A stretch of DNA of 8,671 bases from Sphingobacteriales bacterium (lineage in GTDB: Bacteria > Bacteroidota > Bacteroidia > Chitinophagales > Chitinophagaceae): NCBI GenBank assembly GCA_947463665.1, contig CANHUD010000085.1, forward strand, positions 1 to 8,671, written 5' to 3'. The translations under genes were made by a program, and so were the position numbers. The notes under the pieces are model-generated. The model was not told where the DNA came from, did no database searches, and worked only from the letters and a program-made list of their open reading frames with translations. Positions 1 through 6,832 of this stretch are shown here, piece by piece; the first letter of the stretch is position 1, and each line of letters begins with the position of its first letter.

Positions 1-2326
1 CGATCATGCCACCGATCTCCGGAATTTTGCCGGCGGTTTCTTTATCTTTCGCACTGACTTCTTCCGATTGAATCGTTGTTTGCGGAACGGGTTCAGTGGC
101 AAATTTCCGGACAACCGGTACAAATCCAATACCCATTTTTTTAGCTTTTGTCCGGGTAGTTTTGTACGATTGCATGATGAGTGCCGACTCTTCAGTTGTG
201 GCTTCAGCGGATTTAGACGTATCCTTTCCGATCTTCCGGTTCGGATTTACGGCCCCGCCGTATTTCATCTCTGCATTATCAACCGAAGCTTTTCCGGCTG
301 CCAGACCGGCAGCACCACCACCGGTTACGATGGAATCGGATACCACACCGGCTGCCAGCGTGGTTTTATCCTGAAACCAGGTATCTGAAAATGCCGAAGG
401 CGCATCTTTTCCGGAGGCCAGCTCTTCCAGGTTACCAACCATTCTGGATGGATCAACCAGTGCGTCTTTGTCGAATACATCCCGATCCTGTACCGCATCC
501 CGCGCTTCGGCATATCCCACAGAAAGTCCGTAAGAAGCGCCTTCAATGCCAAGGGTTGCGGCTGATTTGGTTGTTTCACCTGCCAGTTCAGAGAACAGGG
601 CAGGGTTAGTATTCGCCATCTGGGCGATGCTGTCGAACATGATCCGCAGGGTGGTAATGCTGGACATCGCCAGGCCAATATAGTAGGCAATTGTTCCACA
701 GAATGCTGCCACAGTGGCCATTACCTGTGCTCCGGGAATAGCTGCAATTATGCCTGACCAGATAGCAAGGGATGAGAGAACGCCCTTTATGATGCCAAGG
801 AAGCGTTTGAAAATTTCCAGTCCCAGTGAAAGCGTGGAGAAAAACGGACCAACCCCTTTGCCATCACGAGCGGCCATTTTTGAAGTCAGTTCACCATAAT
901 GCTGGCGCATTTGTCCGATAGGACTCTGTAGTTCAAACGATCCGGTATCGAATTTTTCATTCGTTGCCGTTTCTGTATCGAAATCCAGGCTGAAATCTTC
1001 CGAAGAATTAAATCCACGTTTATCCAGGTTGGGCTTGAAGCTTCCCAGTCCAACCGTTATAATTTTGAACAGAGCAGACCCAACGGCATAGCCAACAGCC
1101 ACACTTGACCTTCGAATCAGGGAATTAATGCGACCTTCTTCATCCAGTTTTGTGACTTCTTTGTTGAGGTTTTCTTTTCGTTGGCGAACATCAAACACGC
1201 GGGACTTCGCAAACTTGAAAATACTTTCGGCTTTTTTCTTTGAAGCGTCTGTTTCCGGTTGCGTGCTCATTTTTTCGAGCTCATTGTAATACATCTCCAC
1301 GATTACCTTATCGCCTGCCGTTTCCTCCACATCCCGTTTGGCTGATTTTGCAGAAGCCAGGGAAGAGGTCTTGTACGATTGGATCGGACCGCCCTGAAGT
1401 TGTTTGTTGGGCATCACTTTGGCTTTGAAGCCGCGATTGAATACCTGGTCGGCGTGTACGTTGGTTTTGATGAAATCTTCCGGTTCTTTGGCTTTCGCGA
1501 TTTCATCGGCAAAAAATGTATTTACCGCTGCATCACCATGAATAAGATTGTTTTTTTGCTGGATAGATCCTTCATTGTCCTGCACCTCTTTGACAATGCT
1601 AACCATTTTGGTTTTCATTTTGCCTACAAATCCATCGGCCAGATTGCCGTCCTCGTCGCGAAGCTTGTTGACTTTATCTTCCTGTTTCTTCGCATGTGCC
1701 AGCCGCGCTTTGTCTTCATCCGATTCCGTAACCGGGGTTTCCGTAGCTGCTGCCGTATCTGTGGCAGTGGGCGCAGCAGTGGGTGCCGGCGTAGTAGCCG
1801 GGGTTGTGGAAGCCGGAGTTTCCGGCGTAGTGGTAGCCTCCGGCGCTTTTTCCACCACTTCTTCTGTTTTCTTGGAAGCGGTGAGGGTATTCAGGATCCG
1901 GGTGATGGATGCCTCTTTTATCTGATCGTTTGGATCTTTACTGGTTCTGTGTTCGCCGAGCCATTGATTGCAAAGCGTAATAATGTCTGCCTTGAGTGGC
2001 TCCTGTGCCTCATCGGTGGTCTGCTCATTGAACGTATCCACTTTTTCTTTCAGTCGGGTGAACATGGATCCATCGCCAAACAAACGTTTGAATTTGGCAC
2101 CAAACGTAACTTCTCCTGCTAGATTCAGGTTTATAACGCGCTGGGCAATGGGTTCCCCTGCTGCCGGAGATCGCTTGTCTGCAAGATCCGAGAGGGATGT
2201 GAGTTTGCGGGTGCTGGCTCTGGCATCTTTGAACTGGAAACTTTGGTCTGCTTCGTTGTTTTGCGGGGCTGTTTGACGGCTGGCCGTCTGTTTTTTTTCC
2301 GGAGCGATGTGGGCGGCTGTTGGCAT
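1..2326 (-). CDS. Large unrecognised protein downstream of an eCIS core gene (partial, C-terminus beyond window)
   Basis: I translated this frame by hand over its full length. It is open for 775 codons with no stop, from an ATG at 2326-2324 to the left edge, so the 3' end is missing. An in-frame stop at 2348-2350 with no other start codon before the ATG fixes the start. I do not recognise a family. Visible architecture: residues 29-64 resemble the degenerate N-terminal motif of eCIS core proteins (QFKDARASTRKL, then PIAQRV); about 152-206 is a Thr/Pro/Ala/Glu-rich linker; about 354-405 is highly charged and probably helical; 407-426 is a short hydrophobic stretch; about 509-564 is strongly hydrophobic (LGIIKGVLSSLAIWSGIIAA onward), enough for one or two membrane helices; about 656-695 is Gly/Ala-rich. 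QSYKT occurs at 316-320 and 719-723. There is no N-terminal signal peptide. It lies 43 bases behind the eCIS core gene on the same strand. An eCIS cargo or effector role is inference from context only. Confidence 0.88.
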   Translation of the reverse strand, partial: MPTAAHIAPEKKQTASRQTAPQNNEADQSFQFKDARASTRKLTSLSDLADKRSPAAGEPIAQRVINLNLAGEVTFGAKFKRLFGDGSMFTRLKEKVDTFNEQTTDEAQEPLKADIITLCNQWLGEHRTSKDPNDQIKEASITRILNTLTASKKTEEVVEKAPEATTTPETPASTTPATTPAPTAAPTATDTAAATETPVTESDEDKARLAHAKKQEDKVNKLRDEDGNLADGFVGKMKTKMVSIVKEVQDNEGSIQQKNNLIHGDAAVNTFFADEIAKAKEPEDFIKTNVHADQVFNRGFKAKVMPNKQLQGGPIQSYKTSSLASAKSAKRDVEETAGDKVIVEMYYNELEKMSTQPETDASKKKAESIFKFAKSRVFDVRQRKENLNKEVTKLDEEGRINSLIRRSSVAVGYAVGSALFKIITVGLGSFKPNLDKRGFNSSEDFSLDFDTETATNEKFDTGSFELQSPIGQMRQHYGELTSKMAARDGKGVGPFFSTLSLGLEIFKRFLGIIKGVLSSLAIWSGIIAAIPGAQVMATVAAFCGTIAYYIGLAMSSITTLRIMFDSIAQMANTNPALFSELAGETTKSAATLGIEGASYGLSVGYAEARDAVQDRDVFDKDALVDPSRMVGNLEELASGKDAPSAFSDTWFQDKTTLAAGVVSDSIVTGGGAAGLAAGKASVDNAEMKYGGAVNPNRKIGKDTSKSAEATTEESALIMQSYKTTRTKAKKMGIGFVPVVRKFATEPVPQTTIQSEEVSAKDKETAGKIPEIGGMI
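1721..1873 (-). repeat. Low-complexity Thr/Pro/Ala-rich coding stretch in the large protein
   Basis: The stretch encodes roughly residues 152-202, dominated by Thr, Pro, Ala and Glu in short irregular units such as TPETPAST and TPAPTAAPTAT. At DNA level it is a run of near-repeats around GCCGG and GTAG on the plus strand. It separates the N-terminal region from the rest of the protein and most likely forms a flexible linker. Confidence 0.75.
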
Positions 2327-2369
2327 ATATGGTTCAGGAATGAAGGATCAAAAAACTGTGGTTGATTAT

Positions 2370-2990
2370 TTAGGGTAGTGCGTTTGCTTTTGAGCCCATT
2401 ACATCTGCCTCTTTTTCCAGTTTGGGGTCATCGTTCACGGCTACCCCGTCAACTGAGGTAGTGGGCTGTACTCTGCCTGCTTTTTGCTGGGCCACATGCC
2501 AGGCTTCGTGGGGAAGATGTTTTTCCTGTCCGGCAGCCAGGTGGATATCATTGCCTTTGGCATACGCCAGTGCAGACAGTTGTGCCGGTTTGCTGCTGTT
2601 ATAGGTTACGTTGACATCGTCCATAGATACGCCGGATAGTTGCTCCACTCCGGTTTTCAATGCCGGGGGAAGGCCACCGGCGTTTGTTGGGGCGTTTTTT
2701 CGCTGAAAAGGTTGCCCGCTGAATTTACCCTGGAGCGGTTCCTCTTCTTCCGGACCCTGCAGCTGCGCGATGTGTTGCACCATTGGTGCCTGTTCCGCCG
2801 CCTGGTCGAGTCGTTTGAATTGCACCGAAGTTGCAGAATTTCCCGCCAACCGGCTAAGATGCACGTTTTGGGCAGACGCACCATTGGTTGCCTGGTGTTC
2901 CGGTGTTTTCTGAGCCGGAACAGCCGTAGAAACGGATTTGATGCGTCCTGAAAAGTGCGACATGCAGTTGCGGAATTTTCTTCTGTTCAT
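2370..2990 (-). CDS. eCIS core domain (DUF4157) protein, short stand-alone form
   Basis: The C-terminal half (about residues 107-203 of 206) is an eCIS core/DUF4157 domain. It has the sequence LKTGVEQLSGVSMDDVNVTY, the GNDIHLAAGQ segment, the HEAWH zinc-metallopeptidase signature at 161-165 followed by VAQQKAGRV, and the closing LEKEADVMGSKA, whose Glu residues are candidate third zinc ligands. The N-terminal half is low complexity and carries the family's usual linker motifs, QFKRLDQAAEQAP and PEEEEPLQGKF followed by FQRK. In the family this domain marks proteins associated with extracellular contractile injection systems and is often fused to a C-terminal effector. Here the protein ends directly after the domain, so any effector must be separate. 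Whether the peptidase site is active is unknown. There is no signal peptide. Start is uncertain: ATG at 2990 is used, but ATG at 2963 (protein opening MSHFSGR) suits a candidate promoter at 2992-3023 and the typical family N-terminus. A TTG at 3023 is less likely. Confidence 0.92.
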   Translation of the reverse strand: MNRRKFRNCMSHFSGRIKSVSTAVPAQKTPEHQATNGASAQNVHLSRLAGNSATSVQFKRLDQAAEQAPMVQHIAQLQGPEEEEPLQGKFSGQPFQRKNAPTNAGGLPPALKTGVEQLSGVSMDDVNVTYNSSKPAQLSALAYAKGNDIHLAAGQEKHLPHEAWHVAQQKAGRVQPTTSVDGVAVNDDPKLEKEADVMGSKANALP

Positions 2991-2991
2991 C

Positions 2992-3023
2992 CTAAGGTAA
3001 CGGAAAATTTCCGGAAATGCCAA
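2992..3023 (-). promoter_or_regulatory. Candidate Bacteroidota promoter for the eCIS core gene
   Basis: On the minus strand a TTG at 3023-3021 is followed after 21 bases by TACCTTAG at 2999-2992. The latter matches the Bacteroidota -7 consensus TAnnTTTG except at one position, with -33 TTG spacing close to expectation. Transcription from it would begin near or within the ATG at 2990, so it would favour translation from the ATG at 2963. It would also allow the eCIS core gene and the large gene behind it to be expressed separately from the cargo/PorP pair. Such short motifs occur by chance, so this is tentative. Confidence 0.35.
3001..3018. repeat. Two overlapping palindromes upstream of the eCIS core gene
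   Basis: CGGAAAATTTCCG (3001-3013) is a 6-base inverted repeat around one central A. ATTTCCGGAAAT (3007-3018) is a perfect 12-base palindrome that shares the middle. They lie in the 59 bases between the PorP/SprF stop and the eCIS core start, inside the spacer of the candidate promoter, which is a position where a repressor could act. A weak hairpin terminator is less likely because no T-tract follows. Confidence 0.5.
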
Positions 3024-3049
3024 TAGATTCAGCGGGTCACGTGGATTTG

Positions 3050-4075
3050 TCAGTACAACCGGATATTATCCCGCATGTGGCGGCGCGGAATGGGACAGGG
3101 CGGGGCATTCCGTGGTTGTCTGGATCGCGTGTATAGAAATGAAATTTCCACACTCTGCGGGTTGGTCGGGCCTTTGTTCTGTTTGGAATAGGTCACATCA
3201 TATGTCAATCCAACTCTGACGTCATTGACCTGCATACCTACATACGGCAGGAATACATCGCCTTCCCGGAACCAGCCACCGGCATAGAGGATCTTGTCCC
3301 AGCTGCCGGGGGAAACGGCCAGTCCCATGCTTCCGCCTAGTGCGAAATACGACTGGATGGTCTGTAAATGAAAAAAACCGCTGGCGTTCAGTACTATGCT
3401 GCCTTCCGTGAGATAGTCCATGTTCATGTTGAACGTGTAACGAGGCTCGAGTCTGTTGATTCGGTTCAGAAACGACTGGTTGGGTCGGTTCAGGTCATAA
3501 ACGGCCAGTCCGATATCGGCGTTGAAATTCCGGGTACTGTAGCTGTAATTCAGTCCGGTGGCTACCGACAAAAAGGCCGGCATATTGTAGATCATTGGCT
3601 CTCCGCTGGGAACGGCCAGATCAAATCCTCTGCCGGTGAACTGTTCGCCGAAGCTGAGCCGGGTAAAATCCAGTGTTCGTTTGCTGTACGATCCCTGAAA
3701 CCCTGCACCAAACCGGTTATGATCATCCAATTGCAGGTGATAGGCTGCGGTGGCACTGGCATAGTTACTTCGGAAAGCGCCTTTCATCGACTGGTCATTC
3801 ATCATGGAGAAGCCGATGGCGAATACATTCGATCCTTCTTCCAGGCCCATCACCTTGGCCTCCGCCGCCAGTGCCTGGGTATGGAAGGCCGTACCTGCAT
3901 TGGCCCACTGCTGCCGGAAATTACCCATTACACTCCAGTCGCCATACAATGTGCCCACTCTTGCCGGATTGACAAAATGTGGCGCCATAAAGAATTGCGA
4001 GAAATGCGGATCCTGTCCCTTTGTATCCAAAAAGGTTATTATAGCTATTATGGATAGTATGATGCGCCTGTTCAT
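3050..4075 (-). CDS. PorP/SprF family type IX secretion outer-membrane protein
   Basis: This 341-residue protein is the usual size for the PorP/SprF family. It begins with a signal peptide (MNRRIILSIIAIITFLDTKG, cleavage probably before Gln21). The diagnostic N-terminal family motif follows (QDPHFSQFFMAPHFVNPARV), and then alternating aromatic/polar stretches typical of an outer-membrane beta-barrel. Family members work with the type IX secretion system. SprF of Flavobacterium is needed for export of the adhesin SprB, and family genes commonly sit beside genes for cargo with type B (CHU_C) C-terminal signals. That is the arrangement here: the start ATG overlaps the stop of the upstream CHU_C gene by four bases, so translation is probably coupled and the two products probably act together at the outer membrane. 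The C-terminus (PRRHMRDNIRLY) extends slightly past a typical final beta-strand. Family assignment is confident. The specific cargo partner is inferred from adjacency. Confidence 0.93.
   Translation of the reverse strand: MNRRIILSIIAIITFLDTKGQDPHFSQFFMAPHFVNPARVGTLYGDWSVMGNFRQQWANAGTAFHTQALAAEAKVMGLEEGSNVFAIGFSMMNDQSMKGAFRSNYASATAAYHLQLDDHNRFGAGFQGSYSKRTLDFTRLSFGEQFTGRGFDLAVPSGEPMIYNMPAFLSVATGLNYSYSTRNFNADIGLAVYDLNRPNQSFLNRINRLEPRYTFNMNMDYLTEGSIVLNASGFFHLQTIQSYFALGGSMGLAVSPGSWDKILYAGGWFREGDVFLPYVGMQVNDVRVGLTYDVTYSKQNKGPTNPQSVEISFLYTRSRQPRNAPPCPIPRRHMRDNIRLY
4072..4075 (-). other. ATGA stop/start overlap coupling the T9SS cargo gene to its PorP/SprF partner
   Basis: On the minus strand the cargo gene's TGA (4074-4072) overlaps the PorP/SprF ATG (4075-4073). 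This classic four-base overlap implies one transcript and probable translational coupling, which would keep cargo and outer-membrane partner in step. Confidence 0.9.
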
Positions 4076-5643
4076 CGTATAAGAACCGTTTGTCCGCGTT
4101 TACGAATGATTCTTCCGGTGAGCGTGGTGCCTTCTGCAATCCAGACGTAGGTTTCGAGTGGTTGTGGAACACCACTGAAACGCCCATCCCATTTTTGGGA
4201 GGGATCGGTGGTCTCAAACATGAGCTGTCCCCATCGGTTGAAGACCCAGAAACGGATTTTGGATAGGCCGCGGGTAAAGATCTCCAAACGGTCGTTCCGT
4301 CCGTCTCCGTTGGGGGAGAATGCATCGGGTACCAGAATATCGGCACCATCTTCCACTCTTACCAGTACGGTATCGGTGGTCAGACAGCCGTTAGCGGCAA
4401 GTATTCGGATCAGGTATTCCTGGTCTTTATCGTAGTTGAAAACCGGCTCACGAACAGAGGAGTTGCTGAGTCCATTCGGAGGTTGCCAGCGATATCCGTT
4501 CCCGATGTTACGGGCCTGCAGGCGGGTATCGGTATTGATCATTGTGTAAACGGTAGGGTAGCGGAGTGGTGCTGTTGGCCTGGCATTGGCTTTTACGATC
4601 GCGGTGAGGGTATCCTCACAGCCATAGCTGTCGAACGGAATCATCCGTACATGTATCCGGTCATTCTCCTTCAGGCCGGTGACGCGCACGGTATCGCCCA
4701 CGGCGATTCGTGTGGAGTAGTTTGCATTCCACCATTCGTATTGTTTGAAGCCGGGTGGTGCAGCGAGTTGTACGGTATCGTTCCCGACGCAGTTTATTTC
4801 GGCAGTGACGGGTGCCACACATTCGAGCACATCTACATAGGCATAGCCGAAATGACCACGGAGGGTGCAATCGGTTGTGATGAATTCGAGATAGAGTGTT
4901 TTACCCGGGTATTTGCTCATGTTCAGGAAAACGGTTGACCAGGGTTTGTATTTGACCAGCGCGAAGTTGATACCTCCGGGGAAGCGGCCGGAGGCACTGT
5001 CGATCTTGAACTTGGCTGATGTATCGAAGCCCGGGAGCGGGTCGGAGGCCACAAAGGTGAAATTGGCGCACGACAATGTATCTCCACCGGGTTCATATAC
5101 CCGGGCGATGAATCGTGGCTGTTGCTCGTAGGTATGAATATTTTGCGGGTGATTCGGATTTTCAAAAACAACGGCATAGGAGAAGATCACCCCAAAATTA
5201 GCCGCATTGGCAGGCACGGATATCTGGTAACGAATCCCATCTGCCTGTCGGTTTGGTAAAGGCTGAACCGAGGCCGGATCGTTCTGATCGGTTCCCAGCA
5301 TCAGTGCATAGCGTCCGCCACCGAAGGGTGGATTCACCGGGAAATTACCCCATGGATCCAGCAGGGGATTGGCATTGTTTCGGTCGATCAGTGCCTGGCG
5401 GAGTGGAAACGCCGTGTTGAGCGACCATCCAGGCTGGTCCCAGGTGATCAGATTGGATGGTCCCGGTCCTACCTGAACCGATCCTTTGTTTGATTCCCAG
5501 AAGGTGAGGTTGCCAGCCTCAAAATTGATGTTGGGCGGGCAGGTATCCGTACGCGTCTGTGCAGCAGCATCCAGTGGAATGGATAAAAACTGCAGCATGG
5601 CTACCATGCCGGTAAAGAGGATGAAATATGCCTTTTTCCACAT
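4072..5643 (-). CDS. Secreted protein with T9SS type B sorting (gliding motility-associated CHU_C) C-terminal domain
   Basis: This 523-residue protein starts with a clear signal peptide (MWKKAYFILFTGMVAMLQFL, cleavage probably after AAA near residue 28). Residues about 33-275 form a beta-rich domain that ends in the characteristic CTLRGHFGYAYVDVLEC. I recognise this pattern from large Bacteroidota surface proteins that carry PKD/Ig-like repeats. Residues about 280-435 look like one or two Ig/PKD-like modules. The C-terminal domain, about 436-523, is the CHU_C/type B signal: ILVPDAFSPNGDGRNDRLEI, then FWVFNRWGQLMFET, WDGR, and an ETYVW strand. Such domains direct export across the outer membrane by the type IX system, generally with a PorP/SprF partner, which is the next gene here with a 4-base overlap. 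The protein is short for the class, which often exceeds 1000 residues. The likely role is as a cell-surface or released adhesin-like protein. No catalytic motif was seen, and its ligand is unknown. Confidence 0.93.
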   Translation of the reverse strand: MWKKAYFILFTGMVAMLQFLSIPLDAAAQTRTDTCPPNINFEAGNLTFWESNKGSVQVGPGPSNLITWDQPGWSLNTAFPLRQALIDRNNANPLLDPWGNFPVNPPFGGGRYALMLGTDQNDPASVQPLPNRQADGIRYQISVPANAANFGVIFSYAVVFENPNHPQNIHTYEQQPRFIARVYEPGGDTLSCANFTFVASDPLPGFDTSAKFKIDSASGRFPGGINFALVKYKPWSTVFLNMSKYPGKTLYLEFITTDCTLRGHFGYAYVDVLECVAPVTAEINCVGNDTVQLAAPPGFKQYEWWNANYSTRIAVGDTVRVTGLKENDRIHVRMIPFDSYGCEDTLTAIVKANARPTAPLRYPTVYTMINTDTRLQARNIGNGYRWQPPNGLSNSSVREPVFNYDKDQEYLIRILAANGCLTTDTVLVRVEDGADILVPDAFSPNGDGRNDRLEIFTRGLSKIRFWVFNRWGQLMFETTDPSQKWDGRFSGVPQPLETYVWIAEGTTLTGRIIRKRGQTVLIR

Positions 5644-5700
5644 TTAATGCGTGTTTAAGCCGGAATGTTCAGGTAGTTAAACGTTATATCCTGTGGTTTA

Positions 5701-5735
5701 TTGGGGGCGCTAAAAAGGATAATTTGGTACCTTTA
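5701..5735 (+). promoter_or_regulatory. Weak candidate promoter for the oxidoreductase gene
   Basis: TACCTTTA at 5728-5735 matches the Bacteroidota -7 consensus TAnnTTTG except for the last base and lies 23 bases before the ATG. A TTG at 5701-5703 is a possible -33 element, although the 24-base gap is longer than usual. The right arm of the inverted repeat overlaps the -7 element. No convincing counterpart was found for the divergent cargo gene. Confidence 0.3.
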
Positions 5736-5738
5736 GCG
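5708..5738. repeat. Imperfect inverted repeat in the divergent intergenic region
   Basis: CGCTAAA at 5708-5714 and TTTAGCG at 5732-5738 are exact reverse complements. Inside them GG (5717-5718) can pair with CC (5730-5731), giving about nine paired positions with a two-base bulge (AA) and an 11-base loop. It sits between the divergent starts at 5643 and 5759, so it could be an operator shared by both promoters or a small hairpin in the oxidoreductase leader. Confidence 0.5.
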
Positions 5739-5758
5739 GAAAGATAATCATTTTTACG

Positions 5759-6832
5759 ATGTCATCACCTATCCGGATATTAGTGGTTGGTTGCGGGAAT
5801 ATGGGCGCTTCACATGCGATGGCCTATAAGTTGAACCCGGGATTTGAGATTTGCGGACTTGTTTCCACCGGTTCCTCCAAAGAAGTATTAAACGAAAAAA
5901 TGGGTGGTGGTTATCCACTTTTTAGTGATTATACGGCTGCACTGGAAGCCACAAAACCCGATGCGGTCTGTATTTCTACCTATCCGGATACACACGAGGC
6001 GTTTGCCCTGCAGGCCTTTGAACAAGGATGTCATGTGTTCATGGAAAAACCCATCGCGGATTCTGTGGCCGGTGCGGAACGGGTGGCAGCCGCAGCGAAA
6101 CAATCAGGTAAAAAACTGGTCATAGGCTATATCCTCCGTCACCATCCTTCCTGGATGCGGTTCATTGAGATTGCCCAAAAACTGGGAAAACCACTGGTGA
6201 TGCGGATGAACCTCAACCAGCAAAGCCATGGGTATATGTGGGATGTACACCGCAACCTGATGAAAAGTCTGAGTCCGATCGTAGACTGTGGCGTGCATTA
6301 CATCGATGTGATGTGCCAGATGGTTCGATCAAAACCGGTACAGGTATCGGCGATCGGGGCACGGCTTACTGATGATATTCCCGAAGGAAATTACAACTAT
6401 GGCCAGCTTCAGATTCGCTTTGAAGATGGTTCAGTGGGCTGGTATGAGGCGGGTTGGGGTCCCATGATCAGTGAAACGGCGTTCTTTGTGAAGGATGTCA
6501 TCGGCCCGAAGGGCTGCGTTTCTATTGTAGCCAAAGAGGCTGCCAGTAAAGGACATTCCGATTCGGTGGAATCGCATACCAAGACGGAATCCTTAAAATG
6601 GCATCATGCAGACATAGATGCTAGCAACGCCTTCACGCGTCCGGATGAATGGATAGATCTGACCGATGAGCCTGATCACCAGGAATTGTGCAACCGGGAG
6701 CAGGCGTATTTCCTGAAGGCTATTCAGGAGAATATGGACCTGACCGATCACGTAGCCGATGCCGTGGATTCCCTGAGGATTGCCTTTGCATGCGACGATA
6801 GTGTCCGGTCAGGCCAGGTGGTGCGTCTTTAA
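5759..6832 (+). CDS. Gfo/Idh/MocA family NAD(P)-dependent oxidoreductase
   Basis: This 357-residue cytoplasmic protein has the standard family length and layout. The N-terminal Rossmann fold shows the dinucleotide-binding loop VGCGNMGASHA at about residues 10-20. EKPIA at 96-100 supplies the conserved lysine of the EKP motif. The second domain carries DCGVHYIDV at about 176-184, the Asp/His pair that shapes the active site in family members. Members oxidise or reduce sugars, inositols, amino sugars and related polyols with NAD(P), and substrate cannot be told from sequence alone. There is no twin-arginine or other signal peptide, unlike the many exported Bacteroidota members. It is the only plus-strand gene here. 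It is divergent from the T9SS cargo gene across 115 bases and convergent with the acyl-CoA ligase, sharing its stop region, so it is probably transcribed alone. The ATG at 5759 begins directly before the first beta-strand, which supports this start. Confidence 0.94.
   Translation: MSSPIRILVVGCGNMGASHAMAYKLNPGFEICGLVSTGSSKEVLNEKMGGGYPLFSDYTAALEATKPDAVCISTYPDTHEAFALQAFEQGCHVFMEKPIADSVAGAERVAAAAKQSGKKLVIGYILRHHPSWMRFIEIAQKLGKPLVMRMNLNQQSHGYMWDVHRNLMKSLSPIVDCGVHYIDVMCQMVRSKPVQVSAIGARLTDDIPEGNYNYGQLQIRFEDGSVGWYEAGWGPMISETAFFVKDVIGPKGCVSIVAKEAASKGHSDSVESHTKTESLKWHHADIDASNAFTRPDEWIDLTDEPDHQELCNREQAYFLKAIQENMDLTDHVADAVDSLRIAFACDDSVRSGQVVRL
6829..6832. other. Convergent genes sharing a TTAA stop palindrome
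   Basis: The plus-strand oxidoreductase ends in TAA at 6830-6832 and the minus-strand acyl-CoA ligase ends in TAA at 6831-6829, both within the palindrome TTAA. The two coding regions therefore abut tail to tail with no spacer, and no strong terminator hairpin with a T-tract is visible outside the coding sequence. Each transcript probably runs into the other gene's 3' end. Confidence 0.9.

Noticed and set aside
325..699. A 124-codon minus-strand frame inside the large gene
   Set aside because: It lies in a different frame from the continuous 775-codon frame, which covers it fully and shows coherent hydrophobic and Gly/Ala-rich structure.
1379..2122. A 247-codon plus-strand open frame opposite the large protein
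   Set aside because: Its Arg/Ser/Gly/Cys/Phe-rich translation is the mirror of the Thr/Pro/Ala linker and of Lys/Glu-rich helices. The minus-strand frame is open over the whole region and has a coherent composition.
1..2990. A complete contractile injection system
   Set aside because: Only the eCIS-associated core protein and a possible partner are present. No sheath, tube, spike, baseplate or ATPase gene is recognisable in the window.
3368..4057. A 229-codon plus-strand open frame opposite the PorP/SprF gene
   Set aside because: The minus-strand product is a clear family member with a signal peptide. The plus-strand translation has no recognisable motif.
3921..4349. A 142-codon minus-strand frame spanning the cargo/PorP junction
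   Set aside because: It is a shadow of two well-supported genes in other frames. The ATGA overlap explains the junction without a frameshift or a third gene.
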